Below, in pieces: positions 1 through 8,447 of a DNA stretch of 33,207 bases. The notes under the pieces were generated by a model. That model searched no databases and was not told the DNA's origin. It saw only the letters and a list, made by a program, of their open reading frames with translations. Both the position numbers and the translations under genes were made by a program. This stretch comes from Candidatus Muproteobacteria bacterium RBG_16_65_34 (GTDB lineage: Bacteria > Pseudomonadota > Gammaproteobacteria > Acidiferrobacterales > Sulfurifustaceae), in contig MFSU01000052.1 in the NCBI GenBank assembly GCA_001785115.1, positions 1 to 33,207 on the forward strand. The letters are read 5' to 3'. Every line of letters begins with the position of its first letter. Position 1 is the stretch's first letter.

Positions 1-14
1 GGCTCGACGTCGAT

Positions 15-1616
15 GTGCGGCTGTGGCGCGTGGCGAGCTTTGCGGTCGCGGCCATGGTGGCGGCGCCGATCGTGGTCGTGGCGCTCGCCTGGTTTGCGCC
101 TGCAGGCGATGTCTGGCGGCACCTTGTCGACAACGTGCTCGGTGAGGTGCTGCGTAATACCCTGGTGCTCCTCATCGGCGTCGGCGTGGGCGTGTTCGCC
201 CTTGGGGTGGCACTCGCCTGGCTGGTGGCGGTGTGCGAGTTCCCGGGGCGGCGGTTTTTCGACTGGGCGCTCATGCTGCCGCTCGCGGTTCCGGCGTACG
301 TGCTCGCCTTCGTGGCCGTGGGGTTGCTGGATTTCAGCGGACCGGTGCAGTCCTGGCTGCGTGCCGTGTTCGGTCCCGGCCACTGGTTTCCTCAGGTGCG
401 CTCGGCGGGCGGCGTGATCGCGGTCATGGTGCTGGCGTTTTACCCCTACGTATACATGCTCACGCGCACGGCGTTTCTCGCCCAGGGCCGCAGCCTGCTC
501 GAGACCGGCCGCGTCTTCGGCCTCTCGCCCGTCGCGGCGTTTGTGCGTGTCGCGCTGCCCATGGCGCGGCCGGCGATCGCGGCCGGTGTCGCCCTGGCGC
601 TCATGGAGACGCTCGCCGACTTCGGCGCCGTGGCGGTGTTTAATTACGACACCTTCACCACCGCGATCTACAAGGCCTGGCAGGGATTGTTCAGTCTGAG
701 CGCCGCGGCGCAGCTCTCCTCGCTGCTGCTGCTGTTCGTCGCCGCCACCCTCGTCGGCGAACGGCGCCTGCGCGGGCGCGCGCAGTATCATGTCGGTATG
801 CGGCCCGCGCGCGAGCAGCGTTACCGGCTGCGGGGCGCGCGCGGCTGGGCGGCGGCGGGGTTTTGCGCGGCCGTGTTGCTCGCGGCCTTTGTCCTGCCCG
901 TGGCCCAGCTCGCGCACTGGGCGTGGCAGGTAGCGCGTACCGACCTCGACGCGCGCTACCTGCGGTTCTTCGCCAACACGCTCGCCCTCGGCGCGGCCGC
1001 CGCCGCGATTACGACACTGTGCGCGCTGCTGCTCGCCTTTACCTATCGCCTCAAGCCCGACCGCATCGTGCGCGGCGCCGTGCGTTTCGCGACGCTCGGT
1101 TATGCGCTGCCCGGATCGGTGCTCGCGGTCGGCATCATGATCTCCTTCGTTTGGCTCGACCGCTATTTCCTGCGGCCGGTGCTGGAGTGGATGGGCCTTG
1201 CGTCCGGCCCGGTGCTCGCCGGCGGCCTGCTGGCGCTCGTGCTCGCCTACGGCGTGCGCTTCATGGCCGTGGCGCACGGGCCGGTGGACAGCGCCTTCGA
1301 GCGCATCAAACCCTCGCTCTGGCTCGCGGCGCGCAGCCTCGGCGCCTCCGGTCGGGAGATCCTCTGGCGCGTGACCTTCCCGATGCTGCGCGGCGGGTTG
1401 CTCGGCGCGGCGCTGCTCGTGTTCGTGGAGGTCATGAAGGAGATGCCGGCGACGCTGCTGCTGCGGCCCTTCGGCTGGGACACGCTCGCCACGCGCATCT
1501 TCGAGATGACCTCCGAGGGCGAATGGGAGCGCGCCGCGCTGCCGGCCGTCACGCTCGTGCTCGCGGGATTCGTTCCGGTCATTCTGCTCGTGCGCCGTGC
1601 GGCGCCCAAGTCGTAG
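15..1616 (+). CDS. Iron(III) ABC transporter permease (FbpB/ThiP-like, two fused permease domains); 5' end may lie upstream of the window
   Basis: 533-aa hydrophobic ORF with two binding-protein-dependent permease EAA-like regions (GRVFGLSPVAAFVRVALPMARPAIAAG; ARSLGASGREILWRVTFPMLRGG). The frame stays open to the window edge. Confidence 0.85.
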   Translation: MRLWRVASFAVAAMVAAPIVVVALAWFAPAGDVWRHLVDNVLGEVLRNTLVLLIGVGVGVFALGVALAWLVAVCEFPGRRFFDWALMLPLAVPAYVLAFVAVGLLDFSGPVQSWLRAVFGPGHWFPQVRSAGGVIAVMVLAFYPYVYMLTRTAFLAQGRSLLETGRVFGLSPVAAFVRVALPMARPAIAAGVALALMETLADFGAVAVFNYDTFTTAIYKAWQGLFSLSAAAQLSSLLLLFVAATLVGERRLRGRAQYHVGMRPAREQRYRLRGARGWAAAGFCAAVLLAAFVLPVAQLAHWAWQVARTDLDARYLRFFANTLALGAAAAAITTLCALLLAFTYRLKPDRIVRGAVRFATLGYALPGSVLAVGIMISFVWLDRYFLRPVLEWMGLASGPVLAGGLLALVLAYGVRFMAVAHGPVDSAFERIKPSLWLAARSLGASGREILWRVTFPMLRGGLLGAALLVFVEVMKEMPATLLLRPFGWDTLATRIFEMTSEGEWERAALPAVTLVLAGFVPVILLVRRAAPKS

Positions 1617-1656
1617 CGTCGCAAAGTGGTAGAAACTTTGCGGGATTTCACCCGCC

Positions 1657-1685
1657 TTGGCTTGGACCGGGGCGTGCGCTATAGT
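1657..1685 (+). promoter_or_regulatory. Putative sigma70 promoter of the riboswitch/gcv transcript (TTGGCT-N17-TATAGT)
   Basis: -35-like TTGGCT at 1657-1662, 17-nt spacer, TATAGT at 1680-1685, immediately upstream of the riboswitch. Confidence 0.5.
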
Positions 1686-1715
1686 CCCGCCCTCGACATA
1701 CCCCCGTGGGAGAGA

Positions 1716-1819
1716 CCCCGCCACTAAATCAGGGGCATGTTCTGGTGAACATGCGGAGCCGTTGGGCCCATCGCTGCTCGGATGGATGCCGATGGCAGGC
1801 CCCTGTTTTAGTGGCGGGG
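1716..1819 (+). repeat. Inverted repeat forming P3 of aptamer 1 (CCCCGCCACTAAATCAGGGGC / GCCCCTGTTTTAGTGGCGGGG)
   Basis: 21-nt arms pair with one mismatch. The outer 13 nt are identical to the repeats at 1890-1987 and (with one fewer C) 15411-15480. Confidence 0.9.
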
Positions 1820-1889
1820 CGCCGACGGCGCAACCCGCCCGGAATCGCTCAGGCAAAAGGACCGCGGGGATCAGTCGACTCTGGAGAGA

Positions 1890-1987
1890 CCCCGCCACTA
1901 AACCGGGGGAATGCCGGTGCGAAATAGAGTAGACGGCGACCACTCGCTTTGTTCGCATCGAAGGCATTACCCGATTTAGTGGCGGGG
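1890..1987 (+). repeat. Inverted repeat forming P3 of aptamer 2 (CCCCGCCACTAAACCGGG / CCCGATTTAGTGGCGGGG)
   Basis: 18-nt arms pair with one mismatch. Same outer arm sequence as the aptamer 1 insert but an unrelated interior. Confidence 0.9.
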
Positions 1988-2024
1988 CACCGAAGGGGCT
2001 CAAGCTCTCAGGTTACCGGACAGA

Positions 2025-2059
2025 GGGGCGATGGCTTTTATGGCCATCGCCCCTTTTTT
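2025..2059 (+). terminator. Rho-independent terminator, expression platform of the glycine riboswitch
   Basis: GGGGCGATGGC / GCCATCGCCCC stem followed by TTTTTT. It overlaps the 3' P1 strand (CAGAGGGG) of aptamer 2. Confidence 0.8.
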
Positions 2060-2073
2060 ATTTATTAACCCGA

Positions 2074-2164
2074 AACCGCAGATGAACGCGGATAAACGCA
2101 GATAAACCGTCTCTGGAATTTCTTGTTTCTTAACATCGGCGTTTATCTGCGTTTATCTGCGGTT
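2074..2164. repeat. Iterated palindrome, CGCAGATAAA family
   Basis: Left arm AACCGCAGATGAACGCGGATAAACGCAGATAAACCG (2074-2109); right arm CGGCGTTTATCTGCGTTTATCTGCGGTT (2137-2164). Long hairpin between the terminator and the gcvT start. Confidence 0.85.
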
Positions 2165-2175
2165 ACGAAAATCAT

Positions 2176-3273
2176 ATGGGACTTAGAACGCCGTTATACG
2201 ACAACCACGTCAAGATGGGCGCCAAGATGGTGGACTTCGGCGGCTGGGACATGCCGCTGCACTACGGCTCCCAGATCGAGGAGCATCGCAAGGTGCGGGC
2301 CGACTGCGGCATGTTCGACGTCTCGCACATGAACGTGGTCGATCTCAAGGGCGCGGGCGTGCGCGATTTCCTCAAGCTGCTGCTCGCCAACAACGTCGAC
2401 AAACTGAAGACGCAGGGCAGAGCGCTGTACAGCTGCCTGCTCAATACCAAGGGCGGCGTGATCGACGACCTCATCGTGTACTTCATGGACGCGCAGTGGT
2501 TCCGGATCGTCGCCAACGCCGCCACGCGCGAGAAGGACATGGCCTGGATCGGCACCGCCGCGCGCGAATTCGGCGAGGTGAAAGTGGTGCAGCGCGACGA
2601 TCTCGCCATGATCGCGGTGCAGGGTCCGAACGCCAAAGAGAAGGTCTACCGGGCGCTCGGCGAGCAGCTCCGCGGGCTCGCCGGCGAGATCAAGCCGTTT
2701 CACTCGGTGACGGTCGGAGCGTTGCATGTCGCCACGACCGGCTACACCGGCGAGGACGGATTCGAGATCGTTCTTCCGGCCACGGCCGCCGCCTTTACCT
2801 GGCAGATGCTGCACGAGGCCGGCGTCCCGCCCTGCGGGCTCGGGGCGCGCGACACGCTGCGGCTCGAGGCCGGGATGAATCTCTATGGCGCGGACATGGA
2901 CGAAACCACCACGCCGCTCGAAACCGGACTGGCCTGGACCGTCGCGCTCGAGCCCGCGGATCGCAAGTTCATCGGGCGCGAGGCCCTGGAAAAGCAGAAT
3001 GCCGCCGGCGTTCCGCGCCAGCTCGTCGGGCTCGTGCTCGAAGACAAGGGCGTGCTGCGCAACCACCAGAAGGTCACCTGCGACGGCGCGGGCGAGGGCG
3101 AGATCACCAGCGGCACGTTTTCGCCCACGCTCGATATGTCGATCGCGCTGGCGCGCGTGCCGGCCGCCGTCGGTATCGGCGAGCGCTGCACGGTGGACCT
3201 GCGCGGCAGGCCCGCGTCGGTGCGCGTCGTGAAGTATCCGTTCGTCCGTAATGGCAAGAGTTGCTTTGGCTAG
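2176..3273 (+). CDS. gcvT: Aminomethyltransferase, glycine cleavage T protein
   Basis: [30 protein letters not shown]...[10 protein letters not shown]...[21 protein letters not shown]; adjacent to gcvH. Confidence 0.97.
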   Translation: MGLRTPLYDNHVKMGAKMVDFGGWDMPLHYGSQIEEHRKVRADCGMFDVSHMNVVDLKGAGVRDFLKLLLANNVDKLKTQGRALYSCLLNTKGGVIDDLIVYFMDAQWFRIVANAATREKDMAWIGTAAREFGEVKVVQRDDLAMIAVQGPNAKEKVYRALGEQLRGLAGEIKPFHSVTVGALHVATTGYTGEDGFEIVLPATAAAFTWQMLHEAGVPPCGLGARDTLRLEAGMNLYGADMDETTTPLETGLAWTVALEPADRKFIGREALEKQNAAGVPRQLVGLVLEDKGVLRNHQKVTCDGAGEGEITSGTFSPTLDMSIALARVPAAVGIGERCTVDLRGRPASVRVVKYPFVRNGKSCFG

Positions 3274-3310
3274 AGAAAAGTGAAAAGAGGAAAGACAAAA
3301 GGAAGAGTTT

Positions 3311-3706
3311 ATGAACACGATTCCCAAAGACCTTAGATACACGAAGTCGCACGAGTGGGTGAAGCAGAATCCCGACGGTACCGTGACCGTCGGCATCACG
3401 CACCACGCCCAGGACCTGATGGGCGACATGGTGTACGTGGACCTGCCGCAGGCAGGCGCGCAGGTCGCCGCGGGCAAGGAGTGCGGCGTGGTCGAATCGG
3501 TGAAGGCGGCCTCCGACATCTACGCGCCGGTTTCCGGCGAGATCGCCGAGGCCAACGCGGCGCTCGCCGCCGCGCCCGAGACCGTGAACAAGGACCCCTA
3601 CGGCGCGGGCTGGATGTTCCGGTTGAAGCCCGCGAACAAAGCCGAGCTCGATGGTCTGCTCGATGCCAAGGCGTACGAGGCGCTGGTGGCTTCGGAGAAG
3701 CATTGA
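3311..3706 (+). CDS. gcvH: Glycine cleavage H protein
   Basis: RYTKSHEWV...[17 protein letters not shown] (lipoyl-lysine motif ESVKAAS). Confidence 0.98.
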   Translation: MNTIPKDLRYTKSHEWVKQNPDGTVTVGITHHAQDLMGDMVYVDLPQAGAQVAAGKECGVVESVKAASDIYAPVSGEIAEANAALAAAPETVNKDPYGAGWMFRLKPANKAELDGLLDAKAYEALVASEKH

Positions 3707-3713
3707 AAAAATA

Positions 3714-3814
3714 GACAGGATTAACAGGATTTCTCAGGATTTACAGGATTACTTCGAGAATACTTTTTTAGGCCTTAATCTTGTTAATCCTGTTTCAATC
3801 CTGTTAATCCTGTG
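3714..3814. repeat. Iterated palindrome, ACAGGATTA family (copy 1)
   Basis: GACAGGATTAACAGGATTTCTCAGGATTTACAGGATTA (3714-3751) opposed to TAATCTTGTTAATCCTGTTTCAATCCTGTTAATCCTGTG (3776-3814). Confidence 0.85.
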
Positions 3815-3836
3815 AATTGAATTATTAGGAAATACG

Positions 3837-5237
3837 ATGCCGTTTATTCCGCATACCGACGCCGATATCAAAGCGATGCTCCAAAGCATCGGCGTGAAGT
3901 CCATCGACGAACTCTTCAGCGAGATTCCGGAGCGGCTGCGTGCGGGAAAACTGACGCAGACGCCCGAAGGCATGAGCGAGATGGACGTCGCGCGCCTGAT
4001 GCAGAGCCGCGCGACGCAGGACGGCGCTTACATCAACTTCATCGGCGCCGGGGCCTACGAGCATCACATTCCGGCGGCGGTGTGGGAGATCGTGACGCGC
4101 GGCGAGTTTTACTCCGCCTACACGCCGTACCAGGCCGAGGCGAGCCAGGGCACGCTCCAGCTCCTCTACGAATACCAGACCATGATGGCCTCGCTCACCG
4201 GCATGGACGTCTCGAACGCCTCGCTCTACGACGGCGCTTCGGGGCTCGCCGAGGCGGTGTTGATGGCGGTGCGCGCGCACAAAAAGGCGCGCCGGATTCT
4301 CATGCCGTCCACGGTGCACCCGATCTACCGCCGCGTCGTGCACGCCATCGTCAAGAACCAGGGGATCGAGCTCATCGAGATTCCGTATTGCACCGAGGGC
4401 GGCCACACCATTCCGGAGTCCCTCAAAAAATACGAAGGCGGCGCCTTCGCCGCGCTCGTGATTCCGCAGCCGAACTTCTTCGGCGTGCTGGAAGAGGCGG
4501 ACGCGCTCACCGATTGGGCGCACGCGCACAACATGTTCGCGATCGCGCTCGTGAACCCCGTCTCGCTCGCGCTATTGAAGCCGCCGGGCGAGTGGGGCGC
4601 GAAGGGCGCGGACATCGCGGTGGGCGAGGGCCAGCCGCTCGGCGCGCCGCTTGCCTCCGGCGGACCCTATTTCGGTTTCATGGCCTGCAAGGAGCCGCTC
4701 ATGCGCCAGATGCCGGGGCGCATCATCGGCCGCACGGTGGACAAGGACGGAAAGCCCGGGTTCACGCTCACGCTCCAGGCGCGCGAGCAGCACATCCGCC
4801 GCTCCAAAGCGACGTCGAACATCTGCACCAACCAGGGACTGATCGTCGCCGCGGCGACTATTCACATGGCGCTCCTTGGGCCGGATGGCTTGGAGCGCGT
4901 GGCCGCCGCGTGTCACGTGAACACGACGGCGCTCGTCGACCGGCTCACCGCGATCAAGGGTGTCACGCGCGTCTTCAACCGCCCGGTATTCCACGAGGCG
5001 GTGCTCAGTCTCGATGTGCCGGTGGCGGATGCGCTGCGCGCGCTCGAGGCCCAGGGCATCCTCGGTGGCTACGATCTGACCGAGCATTATCCGGAGTTCG
5101 GCCAGAGCATTCTTGTTTGCGCCACCGAGACCCGTACGCCCGAGGACATCGAGCAGTATGCCTTTCACCTGGAACGCGTTGTCAGCAAGCGCCGGCTGGA
5201 TCCGCCGTGCGCGGTTAAGGTGTCACCCAACGTGTAA
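3837..5237 (+). CDS. gcvPA: Glycine dehydrogenase (decarboxylating) subunit 1
   Basis: [27 protein letters not shown]...[15 protein letters not shown]...[14 protein letters not shown]; GcvP N-terminal family. Confidence 0.96.
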   Translation: MPFIPHTDADIKAMLQSIGVKSIDELFSEIPERLRAGKLTQTPEGMSEMDVARLMQSRATQDGAYINFIGAGAYEHHIPAAVWEIVTRGEFYSAYTPYQAEASQGTLQLLYEYQTMMASLTGMDVSNASLYDGASGLAEAVLMAVRAHKKARRILMPSTVHPIYRRVVHAIVKNQGIELIEIPYCTEGGHTIPESLKKYEGGAFAALVIPQPNFFGVLEEADALTDWAHAHNMFAIALVNPVSLALLKPPGEWGAKGADIAVGEGQPLGAPLASGGPYFGFMACKEPLMRQMPGRIIGRTVDKDGKPGFTLTLQAREQHIRRSKATSNICTNQGLIVAAATIHMALLGPDGLERVAAACHVNTTALVDRLTAIKGVTRVFNRPVFHEAVLSLDVPVADALRALEAQGILGGYDLTEHYPEFGQSILVCATETRTPEDIEQYAFHLERVVSKRRLDPPCAVKVSPNV

Positions 5238-5252
5238 ACAAGGAGAGCAACC

Positions 5253-5753
5253 ATGGCCGAGATCAAACTACGCGGAACCCCCATCCACACCAACGGCGAT
5301 CTGCCCAAGGTCGGCGGCCCCGCCCCCGACTTTCATCTGACGGACGCGGATCTGAACGACGTCACGCTCGCGAGCTTCAAGGGCAAGAAGAAACTCCTCA
5401 ACATCGTGCCCTCGCTCGACACGCCGACCTGCGCGCTGTCGACGAAAAAGTTCAACGAGGACGCCAAGAAGCGCAACGACGTCGTGATGCTGATCGTCTC
5501 GGCCGACCTGCCGTTCGCGCAGAAACGCTTTTGCAGCGCCGAGAACACCAACAGCGTGAAGACGCTGTCGATGATGCGCGACCGCAACTTCGCCAAGGAC
5601 TACGGCGTGCTGATCCAGGACGGGCCCTTGAAGGGCATCACCGCGCGCGCGGTGGTGGTGCTCGATGAGAACGACAAGGTGAAGTACACCGAGCTCGTGC
5701 CCGAGATCGCGCAGGAGCCGAATTACGACAAGGCGCTGGCGGCGTTGAAATAA
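5253..5753 (+). CDS. tpx: Thiol peroxidase (Tpx-type peroxiredoxin)
   Basis: VGGPAPDFHLTDADLNDVTLASFKGKKKLLNIVPSLDTPTCALSTKKFNE...ADLPFAQKRFC. Confidence 0.95.
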   Translation: MAEIKLRGTPIHTNGDLPKVGGPAPDFHLTDADLNDVTLASFKGKKKLLNIVPSLDTPTCALSTKKFNEDAKKRNDVVMLIVSADLPFAQKRFCSAENTNSVKTLSMMRDRNFAKDYGVLIQDGPLKGITARAVVVLDENDKVKYTELVPEIAQEPNYDKALAALK

Positions 5754-5807
5754 GGAAGAGAGACTGGTATTAGTTTTCGACGCAGAGACGCGAAGGCGCA
5801 AAGAAGG
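5691..5807 (+). repeat. Direct repeat copy 1: tpx 3' end plus downstream sequence
   Basis: About 117 nt nearly identical to 6362-6478 (GAGCTCGTGCCCGAGATCGCGCAGGAGCCGAATTACGACAAGGCGCTGGCGGCGTTGAAATAAGGAAGAGAGACTGGTATTAG...). Confidence 0.95.
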
Positions 5808-5855
5808 CTAGAATAACGAATCGAGGTAGGCGAGATTTCCTCTAAGGAGGCGGCA

Positions 5856-6080
5856 ATGGAGCGACATCGTTTTTCCGTCGTGGTTGAGAAAGATAAGCAC
5901 GGTTATTTTGCGTTCTGCCCGGAGCTGCAGGGTTGCTATACGCAGGGGGACACCTACGAAGAGGCGCTGGAGAACATTCACGATGCAATCAATCTTCACG
6001 TCGAGGACAGAAAGGCCTCGGGCGAGGAGCTTCCCCAAGCGGAACAGATCAGTCTGACGTATTTTGATATCGCCGTATGA
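5856..6080 (+). CDS. hicB: HicB family antitoxin
   Basis: FSVVVEKDKHGYFAFCPELQGCYTQGDTYEEALENIHDAINLHVED; AAGGAGG ribosome-binding site upstream. Confidence 0.9.
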   Translation: MERHRFSVVVEKDKHGYFAFCPELQGCYTQGDTYEEALENIHDAINLHVEDRKASGEELPQAEQISLTYFDIAV

Positions 6081-6301
6081 CACGGCTTCCGCGTGTTACC
6101 GCAGCGGAGGTTATCGGGGTTCTGGAGAAAGCGGGATTTTCGTTAGCCCGCCAGAGCGGCAGCCACAAGATCTACAAGAACGCGGCTGGAAGAAGAGTCA
6201 CGGTATCGTTCCACGCCGGAAAAGTGCTACACCCGAAGCTGCTAAAGAGCATCCTGAAAGATGCCGACCTATCGGTGGAAGTGTTTGATCGGGTGCTCTG
6301 A
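6077..6301 (+). CDS. hicA: HicA family mRNA interferase toxin
   Basis: VIGVLEKAGFSLARQSGSHKIYKNAAGRRVTVSFHAGKVLHPKLLKSILKDADLS; ATGA overlap with hicB. Confidence 0.92.
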   Translation: MTRLPRVTAAEVIGVLEKAGFSLARQSGSHKIYKNAAGRRVTVSFHAGKVLHPKLLKSILKDADLSVEVFDRVL

Positions 6302-6361
6302 TGAGTCGTGCAGGAGGGCTTTGTTGTGACGCCGGAAGGGCTCGATGTCACCAGGCACATG

Positions 6362-6478
6362 GAACTCGTGCCCGAGATCGCGCAGGAGCCGAATCACGAC
6401 AAGGCGTTGGCGGCGTTGAAATGAGGAAGAGAGACTGGTATTAGTTTTCGACGCAGAGACGCGAAGGCGCAGAGAAAA
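6362..6478 (+). pseudogene. Direct repeat copy 2: relic of tpx C-terminus (ELVPEIAQEPNHDKALAALK*) plus downstream sequence
   Basis: Constant 671-nt offset from 5691-5807. In-frame C-terminal residues are retained but the rest of tpx is absent. Confidence 0.9.
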
Positions 6479-6489
6479 GCGAAAGCTAG

Positions 6490-6522
6490 GGTGGATTAAG
6501 GCGCGTCAGCGTCGAGTCCACC
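6490..6522. repeat. Short palindromic intergenic repeat (GGTGGA...TCCACC)
   Basis: GGTGGATTAAGGCGCGTCAGCGTCGAGTCCACC. Resembles the GGTGGRTTA-type palindromes seen in many proteobacterial intergenic regions. Confidence 0.5.
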
Positions 6523-6608
6523 ACTTTGCCAGGGCGGACGACGGTTGAGCGAGTACCGAAGGCCTTATCTGTGGCGGCAAACGATTTTATTTTGATTCGA
6601 GGTTGTCA

Positions 6609-8060
6609 ATGCTGATTTTCGAACAGTCCCAAACCGGCCGTCGCAATCCGTCCCAGGCCCCGCTGGCGAAGGCCGATGTTAAGGATATTCCGGGAAAATT
6701 CCGCCGCAAGCAGCGCCCGCTGCTGCCGGAGGTGTCCGAGATGCAGGCGGTGCGGCACTATACGCGGCTGTCGCAGAAGAACTTCTCGATCGACACGCAT
6801 TTCTATCCGCTCGGTTCGTGCACCATGAAGTACAACCCGCGGGCGTGCAACAAGGCTGCGATGCTGCCGCAGTTCCTCGGGCGCCATCCGTATGCGCCGG
6901 AGAGCACCGGGCAGGGGTTTCTGGCCTGCATGTATGAGCTCCAGGAAATTCTGAAAGACGTCACCGGCATGAAGGGGGTGTCGCTCACGCCGCTCGCCGG
7001 CGCGCAGGGCGAGTTCGCCGGGGTGGCCATGATCCGCGCGTATCACGATGCGCGTGGGGACAGGGCGCGCGCCGAGATCCTCATCCCGGACGCGGCGCAC
7101 GGCACCAACCCGGCGACCGCGGTGATGTGCGGGTATACCGTGCGCGAGATCCGGACCGATGCCAACGGCGATGTGGACATCGAGGCGCTCAAGGCCGCGG
7201 TCGGACCGCAGACCGCGGGGCTCATGCTCACCAATCCCTCGACACTCGGTGTGTTCGAGCGGCGCATCACCGAGATCGCCAAGATCGTGCACGACGCCGG
7301 CGGGTTGCTCTATTACGACGGCGCGAACTTAAATGCCATTCTCGGGCGCGTGAAGCCGGGCGACATGGGTTTCGATGTGATTCATCTCAATCTGCACAAG
7401 ACCTTCTCCACGCCCCATGGTGGCGGCGGCCCCGGCGCGGGTCCGGTGGCGGCGGGCGCAAGACTTGAGCCGTTTCTGCCGGTGCCGATCGTGGGCGTGA
7501 CCGCTGACAAGTATCACTGGCTCACGGAGAAGACGCGCCCGCAGACGATCGGAAGGCTCAGCGTCAACATGGGCAACGCCGGCGTGCTGTTGCGCGCCTA
7601 CGTGTACGCGAAGCTCCTCGGACGCGAGGGCATGCACCGGGTGGCGGAATTCTCGACGCTCAACGCCAACTACATCATGGCCGAACTTTCGAAGCGCGGC
7701 TTCGACATGGCGTACCCCAACCGGCGCGCGACGCATGAGTTCGTGCTGACCTTCAAGAAGCTCAAGGACGAGACCGGCGTCTCCGCGATGGACGTGGCCA
7801 AGCGCCTGCTCGACAAGGGTTTCCACGCGCCCACGACCTATTTCCCGCTGCTGGTGCCGGAGTGCTTCCTGATCGAGCCCACGGAGACCGAGGCCAGGGA
7901 GGAGCTCGACCGCTTCATCGCGGCGCTGGAGGAAATCCTGAAGGAGGCGCGCACCAACCCGGAGCTGGTGCAGGGCGCGCCGCACACGTTGCCGGTCAAG
8001 CGCCTCGACGACGTGCGCGCGGCGCGCGAACTGGACCTTACTTGGAAGCCGGCGGCGTAA
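6609..8060 (+). CDS. gcvPB: Glycine dehydrogenase (decarboxylating) subunit 2 (an in-frame TTG start at 6603 is possible)
   Basis: [20 protein letters not shown]...[20 protein letters not shown]...[20 protein letters not shown] (PLP-lysine motif). Confidence 0.97.
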   Translation: MLIFEQSQTGRRNPSQAPLAKADVKDIPGKFRRKQRPLLPEVSEMQAVRHYTRLSQKNFSIDTHFYPLGSCTMKYNPRACNKAAMLPQFLGRHPYAPESTGQGFLACMYELQEILKDVTGMKGVSLTPLAGAQGEFAGVAMIRAYHDARGDRARAEILIPDAAHGTNPATAVMCGYTVREIRTDANGDVDIEALKAAVGPQTAGLMLTNPSTLGVFERRITEIAKIVHDAGGLLYYDGANLNAILGRVKPGDMGFDVIHLNLHKTFSTPHGGGGPGAGPVAAGARLEPFLPVPIVGVTADKYHWLTEKTRPQTIGRLSVNMGNAGVLLRAYVYAKLLGREGMHRVAEFSTLNANYIMAELSKRGFDMAYPNRRATHEFVLTFKKLKDETGVSAMDVAKRLLDKGFHAPTTYFPLLVPECFLIEPTETEAREELDRFIAALEEILKEARTNPELVQGAPHTLPVKRLDDVRAARELDLTWKPAA

Positions 8061-8063
8061 AAG

Positions 8064-8447
8064 ATGGCGCTGCTGAAAGACCTCTGTGACCTGCGGCGCG
8101 TGGTGCGCGCCGGGGGTTATTCATTGTGCGGCCTCAAGGCGGCACTCAGGAACGAAGCGGCCTTCCGTCAGGAAGCGGCGCTATTCGTGATTCTTGCACC
8201 GCTCGGTTTCTGGCTCGGGCGCAGCGGCGTCGAGCGCGCGCTGCTCGTGGGAAGCCTCGTGCTGGTGCTGATCGTGGAGCTGCTGAATTCGGCGATCGAG
8301 GCGGTGGTGAACCGCGTGGGCTCCGAGCGCCACGAGCTTTCCGGCCGGGCGAAGGACCTGGGCTCGGCGGCGGTGTTGCTTGCACTCGTGCTCGTGCCGC
8401 TGACTTGGGCGCTCGTGCTGTGGGAGCGCTTCTCCGGAGGCGGCTAA
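8064..8447 (+). CDS. dgkA: Diacylglycerol kinase (DgkA family)
   Basis: GYSLCGLKAALRNEAAFRQEA...VLVLIVELLNSAIEAVVNRVGSERHELSGRAKDLGSAAVLLAL. Confidence 0.95.
   Translation: MALLKDLCDLRRVVRAGGYSLCGLKAALRNEAAFRQEAALFVILAPLGFWLGRSGVERALLVGSLVLVLIVELLNSAIEAVVNRVGSERHELSGRAKDLGSAAVLLALVLVPLTWALVLWERFSGGG

Larger units (their letters stand above)
1695..2028 (+). ncRNA. Tandem glycine riboswitch (two aptamers) with greatly enlarged P3 stems
   Basis: Aptamer 1: GGGAGAGA...CGCCGACGGCGCAA...CGCTCAGGCAAAAGGACC. Aptamer 2: CTGGAGAGA...CACCGAAGGGGC...AAGCTCTCAGGTTACCGGACAGAGGGG. It lies upstream of gcvT. Confidence 0.9.

Noticed and set aside
1686-1699. GTCCCGCCCTCGAC just before aptamer 1, resembling a shortened 19-bp repeat terminus
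   Set aside because: Only 13-14 nt with an internal gap and no partner arm; could easily be chance in GC-rich sequence.
1657-1932. Short ORFs 1657-1932 and 1706-1927
   Set aside because: They lie entirely within the glycine riboswitch; no coding signature.
2194-3519. 441-aa minus-strand ORF antisense to gcvT/gcvH
   Set aside because: Low-complexity His/Arg/Ala-rich translation typical of antisense frames in GC-rich genes; gcvT and gcvH on the plus strand are unambiguous.
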